A model generated the notes under the pieces. It ran no database searches and was not told where the DNA came from. It saw nothing but the letters and a program-made list of their open reading frames with translations. Position numbers and translations under genes: made by a program. From Parendozoicomonas callyspongiae (GTDB lineage: Bacteria > Pseudomonadota > Gammaproteobacteria > Pseudomonadales > Endozoicomonadaceae): a stretch of 64,000 bases of DNA. This document shows, in pieces, positions 8,323 to 16,245 of this stretch (positions within the stretch are counted from its first letter, which is position 1; each line of letters opens with the position of its first letter). The DNA is taken from assembly GCF_023502345.1 (NCBI RefSeq), contig NZ_JAMFLX010000014.1:59035-123034 (forward strand), given 5' to 3'.

Positions 8323-10302
8323 ATGGACGCACGCACAATGTTGAAGCTTTCTTGCGGGCTGTTACCCCAGAAAAACCGGGGTAAATGGATAAAACCGCTC
8401 ACTATATGCCTTTCTCTGGCCATCAGCTCTGCAGCCTACTCTGGTGTAGATAACCTGACCGGCTGGCAACAGGAATATAATTTTTCATCTAGTCAGCAGA
8501 GTCAGAAACATATAGTTCAGCCCGGTGAAACCCTGTCAGAAATTGCTGATATGTACGATGTTCCGACAGCACTTCTGTCTCATCACAACGGTATCCCAGA
8601 TCCTGAAGACCTGATGATTGGGCAGGTCATCCATCTTCCCGATAATCAGTACCCCACAGAATTACTTCAATCATTGCCCGCTCCTGCAGCTGGCGAAATA
8701 CCCCAATCAAATATGATGGAGATGGCTCCCGCAGAGTCTCCAGTAACAATGCCAGCTCCTGTCATGCCTGAAATGAGTAACTTTCAGGCTATGGAGCCGG
8801 TAAAGGAAAAAGACTTTGGCAGCCGTCCTTATGCTTACTTTGGCAATAGTGAGCCTGTCTCGGATGTGATACGCAACTTTGCCAGCAACTACGCAATTCC
8901 GGTTATCATCAGTGAAGCTGTGGAGGGCGTGGTAAATGGCCGTATCGGCCCCCTATCTCCCGTTGAGTTCCTCGATAAAATTGCCCAGCTGAATAACCTG
9001 ATCTGGTATTTCGATGGTAATACTCTTTATGTCTACAACAGCAATGAAATCGAGAAGCAGATTATTAACCTGCAATATCTAAGCGCTGAAGACTTTCGCA
9101 AGACGCTGATGGAAATTGGGATATGGGACAGCCGTTTCTATTGGCGTTCACGCCCTGCTGAAGGAATCATCTACCTCTCCGGTCCACCACGGTATATGGA
9201 GCTCGTGACTCAAACCGCAAGCCTTCTGGATGCCAAGGCAGGATTACGCCAGAAGAGCCAACTAACGGTTAAGGTCTTCCCATTGCGGTATGCCTGGGCT
9301 GACGACCGCACTTTCAACTTCCGCAATCAGAACGTTACTGTTCCCGGAGTAGCAACAGTTCTTCGCCAAATCGTTCAGGGTGGTGGAATCAGTGCCCCAG
9401 CACAGGCTCAAGGCCGCTCCTTGCAAGGACTTGATGGTGCAGCTCCTGCCGGCTCTCAAGCCCAGCCACCGGCTCCCGCACAAGCTCAGGCCCACTCCGA
9501 GAGCGTATTTATAAATGCTGACAGACGCCTAAATGCGGTCATAATCCATGACCTTGAATCCAAAATGTCGATGTATGAGAGCCTGATTAATACTCTGGAT
9601 AAGCCGCTGGCTCAGGTTGAAATCAACGTTTCAATTATTGATATCAACACCAATAATCTTGACCAGCTTGGTGTGAACTGGAAACTGGGGAAATCAGATA
9701 AGGACTATATCCGCTTTAACCCCTTTAGTGGGCAGTCTGCCAACGATATATCCAATTCCTTCAGCACAATTATCAATATCACCTCTGGCAAGTTGATGTC
9801 CCAGGTTAACCTGCTTTCTGAGTCTGGAAATGCCAAGATCCTTGCCAGACCATCTGTGTTAACTCTGGATAATATGGAAGCAGTTTTAGATAACAGTCAA
9901 ACGTTTTACGTCAAAGTTGCGGGTCAGGATGCCGCTGAGCTTTTCCCTGTGACTTATGGCTCCGTATTGAAAGTAACCCCACGTATCGTGGATGAAGTCA
10001 CCGGTAGGAAACTGCACCTCAGTGTAAATATTCAGGATGGAGCCCAAGCTTCAAATGCTCAGGGGGCTGATGATATTCCTGTTGTTAAGAACAGCTCTAT
10101 CAGTACTCAAGCAGTGATTGATGAAAATGAGAGTTTGCTTGTAGGTGGGTATTACTATGAAGAAACTACAAAAAGTATTGATAAAATACCGGTTTTGGGA
10201 GATATGCCTATCGTAGGAGCAGCATTTCGAAACAAGAAGGACGACAGAAAGAAAAATGTTCGCTTGTTCCTGATCACACCTCGCATCGTCAGCCTTATGT
10301 GA
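8323..10302 (+). CDS. sctC: T3SS outer-membrane secretin SctC with N-terminal LysM domain
   Basis: SctC forms the outer-membrane ring of the injectisome. The 659-residue protein has a signal peptide (hydrophobic stretch at residues 25-40), then a LysM peptidoglycan-binding module at residues 62-106 (HIVQPGETLSEIADMYDVP ... IGQVIHLP), a Pro/Met/Ala-rich linker to about 160, N0/N1/N3 ring domains, and a C-terminal secretin domain containing VEINVSIIDINTNNLDQLGV and VTPRIVDEVTG. A Gln/Ala/Pro-rich insert lies near residues 350-390. LysM is not part of the standard YscC/InvG plan. The gene is on the opposite strand from all other T3SS genes here and its 3' end overlaps sctL by 8 bp. ATG 8323 gives the better leader; ATG 8338 is an alternative. 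Confidence 0.94.
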   Translation: MDARTMLKLSCGLLPQKNRGKWIKPLTICLSLAISSAAYSGVDNLTGWQQEYNFSSSQQSQKHIVQPGETLSEIADMYDVPTALLSHHNGIPDPEDLMIGQVIHLPDNQYPTELLQSLPAPAAGEIPQSNMMEMAPAESPVTMPAPVMPEMSNFQAMEPVKEKDFGSRPYAYFGNSEPVSDVIRNFASNYAIPVIISEAVEGVVNGRIGPLSPVEFLDKIAQLNNLIWYFDGNTLYVYNSNEIEKQIINLQYLSAEDFRKTLMEIGIWDSRFYWRSRPAEGIIYLSGPPRYMELVTQTASLLDAKAGLRQKSQLTVKVFPLRYAWADDRTFNFRNQNVTVPGVATVLRQIVQGGGISAPAQAQGRSLQGLDGAAPAGSQAQPPAPAQAQAHSESVFINADRRLNAVIIHDLESKMSMYESLINTLDKPLAQVEINVSIIDINTNNLDQLGVNWKLGKSDKDYIRFNPFSGQSANDISNSFSTIINITSGKLMSQVNLLSESGNAKILARPSVLTLDNMEAVLDNSQTFYVKVAGQDAAELFPVTYGSVLKVTPRIVDEVTGRKLHLSVNIQDGAQASNAQGADDIPVVKNSSISTQAVIDENESLLVGGYYYEETTKSIDKIPVLGDMPIVGAAFRNKKDDRKKNVRLFLITPRIVSLM

Positions 10303-11056
10303 ACCAGGATTCTCCACCCTGTTGAGAATCCTGCTGTGGCTTCTTCTCAGCAACCTCAGGCTCAACAGAGCTTTCTTCAACAGGGTGAGGATTATCTGCC
10401 CATTCAGCACCTTCCTCTTTCCTGACAGCATCCATTGAGTTTGCAGTCAACTTGGCGAAGTTCTTTTTCAGTGCTTCCATTTGGATATCAATGCTGGCAT
10501 CCACAACACCAATTTTACTTTCCAGAATACAGCTTCCAGCCTTCAAGCGAGGATCGGAAACCGGATTAAGAATGCCAACGCCTTTGTAGCCAGAAAGAAT
10601 ATCTGCCACCTGCTCTTTCACATAACTATAATGGGACGGGGGAACACGTACAGTCACCTGGCGTTCGTTGCGAACGTGCTGTAGGCCACTTTTAATAAGA
10701 CCAACTGTTAATGCCCGGTCGTCATACCCTTCAATAATTTTGTTAACTGCAGTCATCAGGATATCTGCCAATGAAGCCTCTACATCCGCGAGATAACTGA
10801 TAGAGCGATCAACCATTTTCAACATCTGTTCAGACTGCTCTAACCGGCTCTGCATCAGGCCATCCTGATATCCTCGCTCTTTCTCCTGCTGATAAGCCTT
10901 TTTTGCTTCTTCTTCAATCTGACGAGCCTGCTCTCTGGCCTGATCAACCAGCTTTGTTGACTTCTCAATCACGGTGTAATCGGCAGCATTGATAACTTTC
11001 TGGCCTGGAGCCAGACTGAAATCCTGCTTCTTGATCATTATGATATTCAGGTTCAT
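10295..11056 (-). CDS. sctL: T3SS stator protein SctL
   Basis: SctL (YscL/HrpE, related to FliH) is the cytoplasmic stator that binds and regulates the SctN ATPase and links it to SctQ. The 253-residue protein has a long charged helix in the N-terminal half (AREQARQIEEEAKKAYQQE), followed by the HrpE/YscL domain, including DPRLKAGSCILESKIGVVDASID. Its ATG overlaps the sctK stop codon (ATGA), so translation is coupled. The last about 35 residues are a Pro/Glu/Gln-rich tail. Its 3' end overlaps the convergent secretin gene. The ATPase it should partner is not in this window. Confidence 0.92.
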   Translation of the reverse strand: MNLNIIMIKKQDFSLAPGQKVINAADYTVIEKSTKLVDQAREQARQIEEEAKKAYQQEKERGYQDGLMQSRLEQSEQMLKMVDRSISYLADVEASLADILMTAVNKIIEGYDDRALTVGLIKSGLQHVRNERQVTVRVPPSHYSYVKEQVADILSGYKGVGILNPVSDPRLKAGSCILESKIGVVDASIDIQMEALKKNFAKLTANSMDAVRKEEGAEWADNPHPVEESSVEPEVAEKKPQQDSQQGGESWFT

Positions 11057-11706
11057 CGGATAAACTCTTTCATCAGTTTACGCAGCATCAAGCCTCCCAG
11101 CCGTTGAACATCATCTGAATAGCTGGCGGCACCGCCTGCGTAGAAATAGTCTTTGCTGGGCATGGGAAACTTAAATAACAGTCTTTTTTTGAAGCCATCA
11201 GGTTCCCTGGTATAAACAGCTCCAAGAAGCCTGACCCCGGTCCTGAAAATGTGCTTCTTCAGCTCATCAGGGTTATTCCAGTCAATCGAAAAATCTGTTT
11301 TGAAGGAATCAGGGAGATTACCGGCAATAAATGGACCTTTTTTTACTGCGTAGTTATAACCATCTTTACCAATACAAGCCTCAATTGCTGCTCGCTCCTG
11401 ACGCTTAAGAATCCCTTTCAGCAACGGTCCATTGAGAGCAAGTCCGGCATGATAAACAATGGGTGTAAGGTATTTTCGACTGGAAAGAGCTAACTGTTTC
11501 TCCTGACGGGTAAAGTCCAAATCAGGCTTTTCCGTCAGATCATAGGCCCTCAAGATATGCTTGGAAACCCAGCTTGAAGCCTCTGGAACTTCCCCCAAAG
11601 CTTGTATCACATGACTGTTTGGCAGGGACTCCAGCCATGAGTTATCGATATAACCGGCAGGCGAAAAATTGAAGTCAATAATTGGAACCAGCTGATTGAC
11701 ATCCAT
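11053..11706 (-). CDS. sctK: T3SS SctK (YscK-like) sorting-platform protein
   Basis: SctK connects the cytoplasmic sorting platform (SctQ/SctL) with the inner ring. This 217-residue soluble protein sits between sctJ and sctL, as yscK does in Yersinia. The family is poorly conserved; the N-terminal LVPIIDFNFSPAGYID and the central LALNGPLLKGILKRQE region fit YscK. Its ATG shares one base with the sctJ stop (TAATG), and its own stop overlaps the sctL start. Gene order carries most of the weight. Confidence 0.82.
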   Translation of the reverse strand: MDVNQLVPIIDFNFSPAGYIDNSWLESLPNSHVIQALGEVPEASSWVSKHILRAYDLTEKPDLDFTRQEKQLALSSRKYLTPIVYHAGLALNGPLLKGILKRQERAAIEACIGKDGYNYAVKKGPFIAGNLPDSFKTDFSIDWNNPDELKKHIFRTGVRLLGAVYTREPDGFKKRLLFKFPMPSKDYFYAGGAASYSDDVQRLGGLMLRKLMKEFIR

Positions 11707-12527
11707 TATCCAGCCTCAACATTATCAACCTCAACGGTATCGACATCCATATCATCATCCATACCACCAGCCATCGACTTTCTGCTTTGCCACCAGAGCC
11801 AGAACAGCACAGCGCTTCCTGCTAATGAAAACAGGAATAGCACAAGCAGCGCTCCAAACATCAAAAGAAGCCGCGACGATGATTCAGGTGTGACATCAAT
11901 TGAAAGAACCGTCTCAAGCTCTTGGGGCAACATAACACTGTCCCCACTGGCCTGGCTGGATGGAAATAACGAAACAGTTATTTTATCCAATGAAAGACCT
12001 TCAATACTGTTGGCAACAAGAGTTTTCACTTTGGGAATAAACCCGGCCAGTTCCAGCTCGGGAGTATATTTGATAAACACCGAAGCAGATGACGGAAATG
12101 TATCTTCATGACCTGCCCCCTGATCCTGAGGAAGCACAACATGGACCCTGGCCGTCAGCACTCCATCAATCATCGACAAAGTTGCTGACAGCTCCTGGGA
12201 CATTGAGTAGGTATAACGGGCCTTTTCTTCAACAGGTGAAGAGATCAGGCTGTCTTTAGGGAAGATATCGCTGACGGAAGAGAAACGATCTTTAGGGTAA
12301 CCATTGCTTCTAAGAAGTCGTATGGCACGAGATACATCATCTGTGGCAATTGTCAGTGTGACATTGCCATCCTTGTCCATGGTCTTTTCTGCAGGGATGG
12401 AATTATCGAGAAGGATGGCAAGCATATCATTGCCTTCCTTCTCAGTGAGTCCCGTATAGAGTTGAACCTTACAGCCCGACAGCAGCAACAGGCCCAGGAA
12501 GCAAAAAACGAGTCTGAATTTTTTCAA
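11706..12527 (-). CDS. sctJ: T3SS inner-ring lipoprotein SctJ
   Basis: SctJ (YscJ/PrgK) builds the periplasmic inner-membrane ring. The 273-residue precursor has a lipoprotein signal (LLLLSGC, lipidated Cys at about residue 19), the conserved LYTGLTEKEGNDMLAILL, RLLRSNGYPKD and LSMIDGVLTARVHVVLPQ segments, and a C-terminal membrane helix (LLLMFGALLVLFLFSLAGSA) with a short acidic tail. The start codon is TTG at 12527, preceded by AGGGA; no ATG fits the conserved N-terminus. It follows sctI and is coupled to sctK. Confidence 0.95.
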   Translation of the reverse strand: MKKFRLVFCFLGLLLLSGCKVQLYTGLTEKEGNDMLAILLDNSIPAEKTMDKDGNVTLTIATDDVSRAIRLLRSNGYPKDRFSSVSDIFPKDSLISSPVEEKARYTYSMSQELSATLSMIDGVLTARVHVVLPQDQGAGHEDTFPSSASVFIKYTPELELAGFIPKVKTLVANSIEGLSLDKITVSLFPSSQASGDSVMLPQELETVLSIDVTPESSSRLLLMFGALLVLFLFSLAGSAVLFWLWWQSRKSMAGGMDDDMDVDTVEVDNVEAG

Positions 12528-12574
12528 AGTGCTGTCCCTGGCGTTTTGGGAAGTGATTCCCTTTATAAGTTTCG

Positions 12575-13003
12575 TTACTGCTGTTTCATCATTGTTTCGA
12601 CTGTCTGCGTTCCTTTGCCGACCACCTTACCGATCAAATCCTGAGTCATCATTAGATTGGTCATGGCTTTCTGAGTTTTGAACATATCCTGCATGGACAT
12701 GATCTCATCAGTATTCAGCATTTTGTCGACCTTTTTATTGCTTGTGTCGATGTTGTCCTTCATGCCCTGAAAAGCATTAAGTATCTTATCGCCAAGATTG
12801 TTGGGAGCTTCCTTGAGCTGGACTTCACCACCTTTGAGGTTGGTTTCACTCTCATTCTTAAAGCCCTGCTCAAGAAGAGCGTTGAAATTATCCGCATCCT
12901 TATCATCCGGACGTTCAACGAGCTCATCGAGCTGCTGATGATCCTGTTTGGTTAACGCTTTCTCGGTAGCAGTACCGATATTGCTGACACCTGGACTGGG
13001 CAT
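12575..13003 (-). CDS. sctI: T3SS inner rod protein SctI
   Basis: SctI (YscI/PrgJ) forms the rod at the base of the needle and affects substrate switching. The C-terminal part MQDMFKTQKAMTNLMMTQ followed by LIGKVVGKGTQTVETMM is the conserved helical assembly motif. ATG 13003 is chosen over an upstream GTG (13030) because AGGGAG lies eight bases before it; this gives 142 residues, near the 115 of YscI but longer at the disordered N-terminus. It lies upstream of sctJ as in other ysc-type clusters. No needle gene (sctF) precedes it, which is unusual. Confidence 0.88.
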   Translation of the reverse strand: MPSPGVSNIGTATEKALTKQDHQQLDELVERPDDKDADNFNALLEQGFKNESETNLKGGEVQLKEAPNNLGDKILNAFQGMKDNIDTSNKKVDKMLNTDEIMSMQDMFKTQKAMTNLMMTQDLIGKVVGKGTQTVETMMKQQ

Positions 13004-13135
13004 GACCGCCACTCCCTGTTGGCTATGCACAACACCTAAATTGGCTTAATAAAATTCTAGTCAACACGTAGGAAAGGGAAAAAGAGAATAGAGTGGAACA
13101 TTATGAAATAAAAAAGAATTTTCCAGTCCTTATTG

Positions 13136-13513
13136 TTATGAGGGAGCTAAAACATCATGCAATTTCATCAAATACCGCAAAATGGATTCCACTTCTTGCC
13201 CATTTAACTTTTCAGCTGTCACAAAAACAAGAAACAACAAGTGATTGGTTTTCATTAAAGCACATTGCGTGTCGTATTTCTGACTTTGATCCGAATGGCA
13301 CAGAATCAGCGCTTTTTCCGCGGATTGCTCGATGCCAAAATCTGGTAACTCTCTTACCAGATAGAAAAGAGCTCCTCCTTCACCCAACTCAATGTAGAAG
13401 GTGCCAAGCCTTTCAAAAGAGAACTGCAAAATACCACTCTCTGGGAAAGCTATATCATCCGCTCCCAGAGTTCGTACAAAATCCTTGACTGCAGACTCAA
13501 CCAGTTCCTGCAT
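13136..13513 (-). CDS. Class I T3SS chaperone (SycN/CesT-like)
   Basis: This 125-residue acidic protein fits the small dimeric T3SS chaperones: a first helix, a short strand pair (GILQFSFERLGTFYIELGEGGALFYLV), and a terminal helix (LNGQEVESILRYLMKLHDVL). It lies directly downstream of tyeA, the place of sycN in Yersinia, so the likely client is the gatekeeper SctW. A GTTAGGG site precedes the ATG. The exact family (SycN, YscB or CesT) cannot be settled by eye. Confidence 0.7.
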   Translation of the reverse strand: MQELVESAVKDFVRTLGADDIAFPESGILQFSFERLGTFYIELGEGGALFYLVRELPDFGIEQSAEKALILCHSDQSQKYDTQCALMKTNHLLFLVFVTAEKLNGQEVESILRYLMKLHDVLAPS

Positions 13514-13524
13514 TTTCCCTAACC

Positions 13525-13857
13525 TTAAATATCAAAATCCATTTCAAAATCATCATCGTCTTCGTCGTTTTCGAACCCTTCTTCCTCTTCTTCCTGTTCG
13601 ATCAAATCATCCAAAGCTTCCTGAGCCGATTCCAGGATATTCTCCCGATGCTCATCATCCTTAAAATACTGATCAGGAATCTTGCGATACATCTCCAGAA
13701 CCTGGTTAGTAACAAATATTCTTACTTCAAGATTGTCACCAGGAACTCCCATTTTCCCGGAAATCCCTTCAATGTCGGTCGCAGAAATCCAGCGCTGATT
13801 AAGTAAACGCAGAATTTCCTCAACTAAAACCCCCTGCTTTATAGGTGCCTCAGCCAT
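13525..13857 (-). CDS. TyeA-like gatekeeper cofactor with acidic tail
   Basis: TyeA binds the C-terminus of YopN and keeps secretion closed before host contact. The core (LNQRWISATDIEGIS, EVRIFVTNQVLEMYRKIP, DEHRENILESAQEALDDLI) aligns well with TyeA's RW..DIE and EEQRQNLL signature. Total length is 110 residues against 92 in Yersinia; the extra is a C-terminal run almost entirely of Glu and Asp (from about residue 88). The start overlaps the end of sctW by eight bases, so the pair is translated together. Confidence 0.85.
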   Translation of the reverse strand: MAEAPIKQGVLVEEILRLLNQRWISATDIEGISGKMGVPGDNLEVRIFVTNQVLEMYRKIPDQYFKDDEHRENILESAQEALDDLIEQEEEEEGFENDEDDDDFEMDFDI

Positions 13858-14716
13858 TGGCAGCCCCCAACATTCGAATGGTTACATTCTCATTATCCCT
13901 GCTGGCTTCAATGGTCGTTTGCAAGCCAAACGTAACTTCCAGACGCTTTCGTACATGGGTAAGGTGCTCAGGGGCAACCGATGAAGTCATTGCGTGCATC
14001 TCTGTTGCTAAAGCTTCCATCAGCCATTTCACCCCTTTATCAATATCTTCGTAGCCAAATTTATCCTTGGCATAGTTGTAGGCTTCAAGGGGGCCCACAA
14101 AATCCGGCACCTCTAATGCTGTACGCCAGGTATCACGCAACTCCTGAACTGAGCCAAAACCGGTTTCATCAACAAAATCAGCAGCTACAGCAGAGACATT
14201 AATTCCAGCCTGAATATCTTTCTTGTTATCTTCATAGAAACGACTGTTGTAGTCCTTCAGTCGATTGGCTTGTTCATCTTCCCCTTGAGCTTGCAGATGC
14301 TCAATTAAAGCTTCTATGCCAAGATACTGGTGGGTAGCGTCTCCAGAGTACTCCTGAGAAAATTCACGAATCTGATCATCGGTCAGTGTTTGATTGCTGG
14401 ATTTGGCCTGCTGGAGTTGCTGCAGGAACTTGTCCATTTTTTCCATTCCCGGCAGGTCAGGAACAGTTTCTTTGAGCCTTTGCAGCTCTTTCTGAAGGTC
14501 TTTTTCTTTCTTTTGATCTTTGCTTTCAAATTTTCGGAGGGAAGACAGGGAAATAGAAGCTTCTTCAAGGAAGGCAGCACTGGCTGGCCCTTGGGAGATC
14601 AAAACATTACCAAATTGACTGTGCTGTCCATTTACACTGTCAGCAGAACCTCCCTGACCGGCAGGAAGGTTGGCATTGACTGAAGCCGGACCGGCAACAC
14701 CACCAGCACCCTGCAT
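13850..14716 (-). CDS. sctW: T3SS gatekeeper SctW (YopN/LcrE/HrpJ family)
   Basis: SctW plugs the export apparatus so that translocators go before effectors. The 288-residue protein has a disordered Gly/Ala/Ser N-terminus that would carry the secretion signal, a charged coiled-coil section (KDQKKEKDLQKELQRLKE), and the HrpJ domain with YLGIEALIEHLQAQGE, GSVQELRDTWRTALEV and DKGVKWLMEALATEM. As in Yersinia, the TyeA part is a separate gene downstream, not fused. GGAGAGG lies before the ATG. The sctW-tyeA-chaperone order matches yopN-tyeA-sycN. Confidence 0.92.
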   Translation of the reverse strand: MQGAGGVAGPASVNANLPAGQGGSADSVNGQHSQFGNVLISQGPASAAFLEEASISLSSLRKFESKDQKKEKDLQKELQRLKETVPDLPGMEKMDKFLQQLQQAKSSNQTLTDDQIREFSQEYSGDATHQYLGIEALIEHLQAQGEDEQANRLKDYNSRFYEDNKKDIQAGINVSAVAADFVDETGFGSVQELRDTWRTALEVPDFVGPLEAYNYAKDKFGYEDIDKGVKWLMEALATEMHAMTSSVAPEHLTHVRKRLEVTFGLQTTIEASRDNENVTIRMLGAANG

Positions 14717-14737
14717 GACGACCTCTCCGAAAAGCTA

Positions 14738-16204
14738 TCAGATGTTTCTGGTAATATTCTGCTGCGTTTGTAAGAACTGATTCCAGGTTTGAGCAAACGT
14801 ATCCCGGGCTTTTGATGATAACTCCTGAGCAACCTGCATCTGATCCTGTTCAGTCTGCTTAACAAACCGAGCCTGTTCTTCTTCTGCCCTCAACTCTGTA
14901 CCTGCTGCTTCATGCAGTGCTGCTTTGTACTGGAGCGTGGAAGATGCAGCTTCACCTAAGCCCTCAAACATCTGTCCCATAGCCTGGTACTGTCTTGAAA
15001 TCATATCTCCTGGGCGGCTGGCCGAACCCGCTTGAGCAGCTGCTTGGTCAGCTTTTAAACCTTTCATAGAACCAGCCATGGTCATAGAAGCAGAGGCAAC
15101 TTTGATTGATCCAGAAACAGTGCCCGCAACTAACTTGGCAGCCGCTGCGCTTTTCTGTTCCTGAGCCTGAGCTTTGATTTTCTCAACCACGGCCTTATTG
15201 GCCATATTTCGTCCCTGACGACTCTGCTTACGCTGCTCAACACCCATCTCATGAAACAACGCCATCAACATGAAAAACTGGCTGTAGGTTGAAGTTTCAT
15301 CCTTTCCTACGGGAAACTGTGATCCATTGACAGTGGCAGTCATTGATCCATCAGATTTGAACTTGAGTTTCATCTCATTGCCGTCAATATTCATTGACAT
15401 GGTTTTCTTGGAAAAATCAGTACTGTAGGAGTGGTTACCAGCCTTACCAGAAAAGCCTTTAGCATTCTCCATAACTGTGACATCCCCAACCTCTACCCCT
15501 GGTGCCATGTTATGTTGGGGCTTGCCAGCACTTTGCAACTGCTGCATAAGGCCACTCTTACCAGCATCCCCAGTCGAATCACCTCTGGCAGCATGCATAT
15601 TTTTGAGGACGTCGCGCATTTTTGATCCGTCCATATCACCACCTTTCAGCATATTCCTAAGCTGGCTCATGGATTCCTGCATACGCTCACCAGCTTCAGG
15701 GTTTTTGGCAGCGTCACGCCCCAACTGTCTTAACTGTTGAGACAAATCTTTCGCCTGCTCCTGATCGGTGTTTTTCAAACGCACATCACTGGCTAAAACG
15801 TTGATCCTCCTGAGCCGTGACTTTCCGTTTTTGGTTCCGATTACAACACCACCATCATCGCCCCCACCCTCTTCGGCAGCTTCTTCCAGGGCATCAGCCA
15901 GATCACTGAGGTCTCCAGCCAATGTTTCTGATTGAGACTGAGCAACGACCTGATCCAGCCCTCCCAGAGCGGCCTGATATGAGGCAACTGTCGGATCCTG
16001 GTTAGGTGGGTTCAAGACTGGCTTGGGAATACCTTGAGTTTGCCCCCCTCTAACAGGATGACCGCCATGGTGACGCCCCACATTGAGATTGTTTCCCGAG
16101 AGGTGACCGGCCTTTGCTCCTTTAGCAGCTTTAGCCTGATGAGCATTCTCCGTTGACCTTGGCTGCTCTAATGGAACGGGGTTTTGTCCCTGATTAATTT
16201 TCAT
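14738..16204 (-). CDS. sctB: T3SS translocator SctB (YopD-like pore subunit)
   Basis: This is the likely minor translocon protein, inserted into the host membrane with SctE. Support is positional (after chaperone and SctE genes, as yopD) plus architecture: a long disordered N-terminus (1-75), coiled-coil acidic region (76-190), an odd strand-rich middle (235-300, alternating Thr/Ser/Lys), one weakly hydrophobic stretch (353-381, AAAAKLVAGTVSGSIKVASA), and an amphipathic C-terminal helix ending NITRNI. At 488 residues it is far longer than YopD (306). GGGAG precedes the ATG. Sequence match to YopD is weak by eye. Confidence 0.7.
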   Translation of the reverse strand: MKINQGQNPVPLEQPRSTENAHQAKAAKGAKAGHLSGNNLNVGRHHGGHPVRGGQTQGIPKPVLNPPNQDPTVASYQAALGGLDQVVAQSQSETLAGDLSDLADALEEAAEEGGGDDGGVVIGTKNGKSRLRRINVLASDVRLKNTDQEQAKDLSQQLRQLGRDAAKNPEAGERMQESMSQLRNMLKGGDMDGSKMRDVLKNMHAARGDSTGDAGKSGLMQQLQSAGKPQHNMAPGVEVGDVTVMENAKGFSGKAGNHSYSTDFSKKTMSMNIDGNEMKLKFKSDGSMTATVNGSQFPVGKDETSTYSQFFMLMALFHEMGVEQRKQSRQGRNMANKAVVEKIKAQAQEQKSAAAAKLVAGTVSGSIKVASASMTMAGSMKGLKADQAAAQAGSASRPGDMISRQYQAMGQMFEGLGEAASSTLQYKAALHEAAGTELRAEEEQARFVKQTEQDQMQVAQELSSKARDTFAQTWNQFLQTQQNITRNI

Positions 16205-16245
16205 AGTCTTCTACTCCCTGAAAACTCAAACCTGAATGCCGGCTG

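Noticed and set aside
13031..13135. Possible missing needle gene (sctF) between the chaperone and sctI
   Set aside because: The 105-bp gap is too short and has no frame resembling the roughly 80-residue needle subunit.
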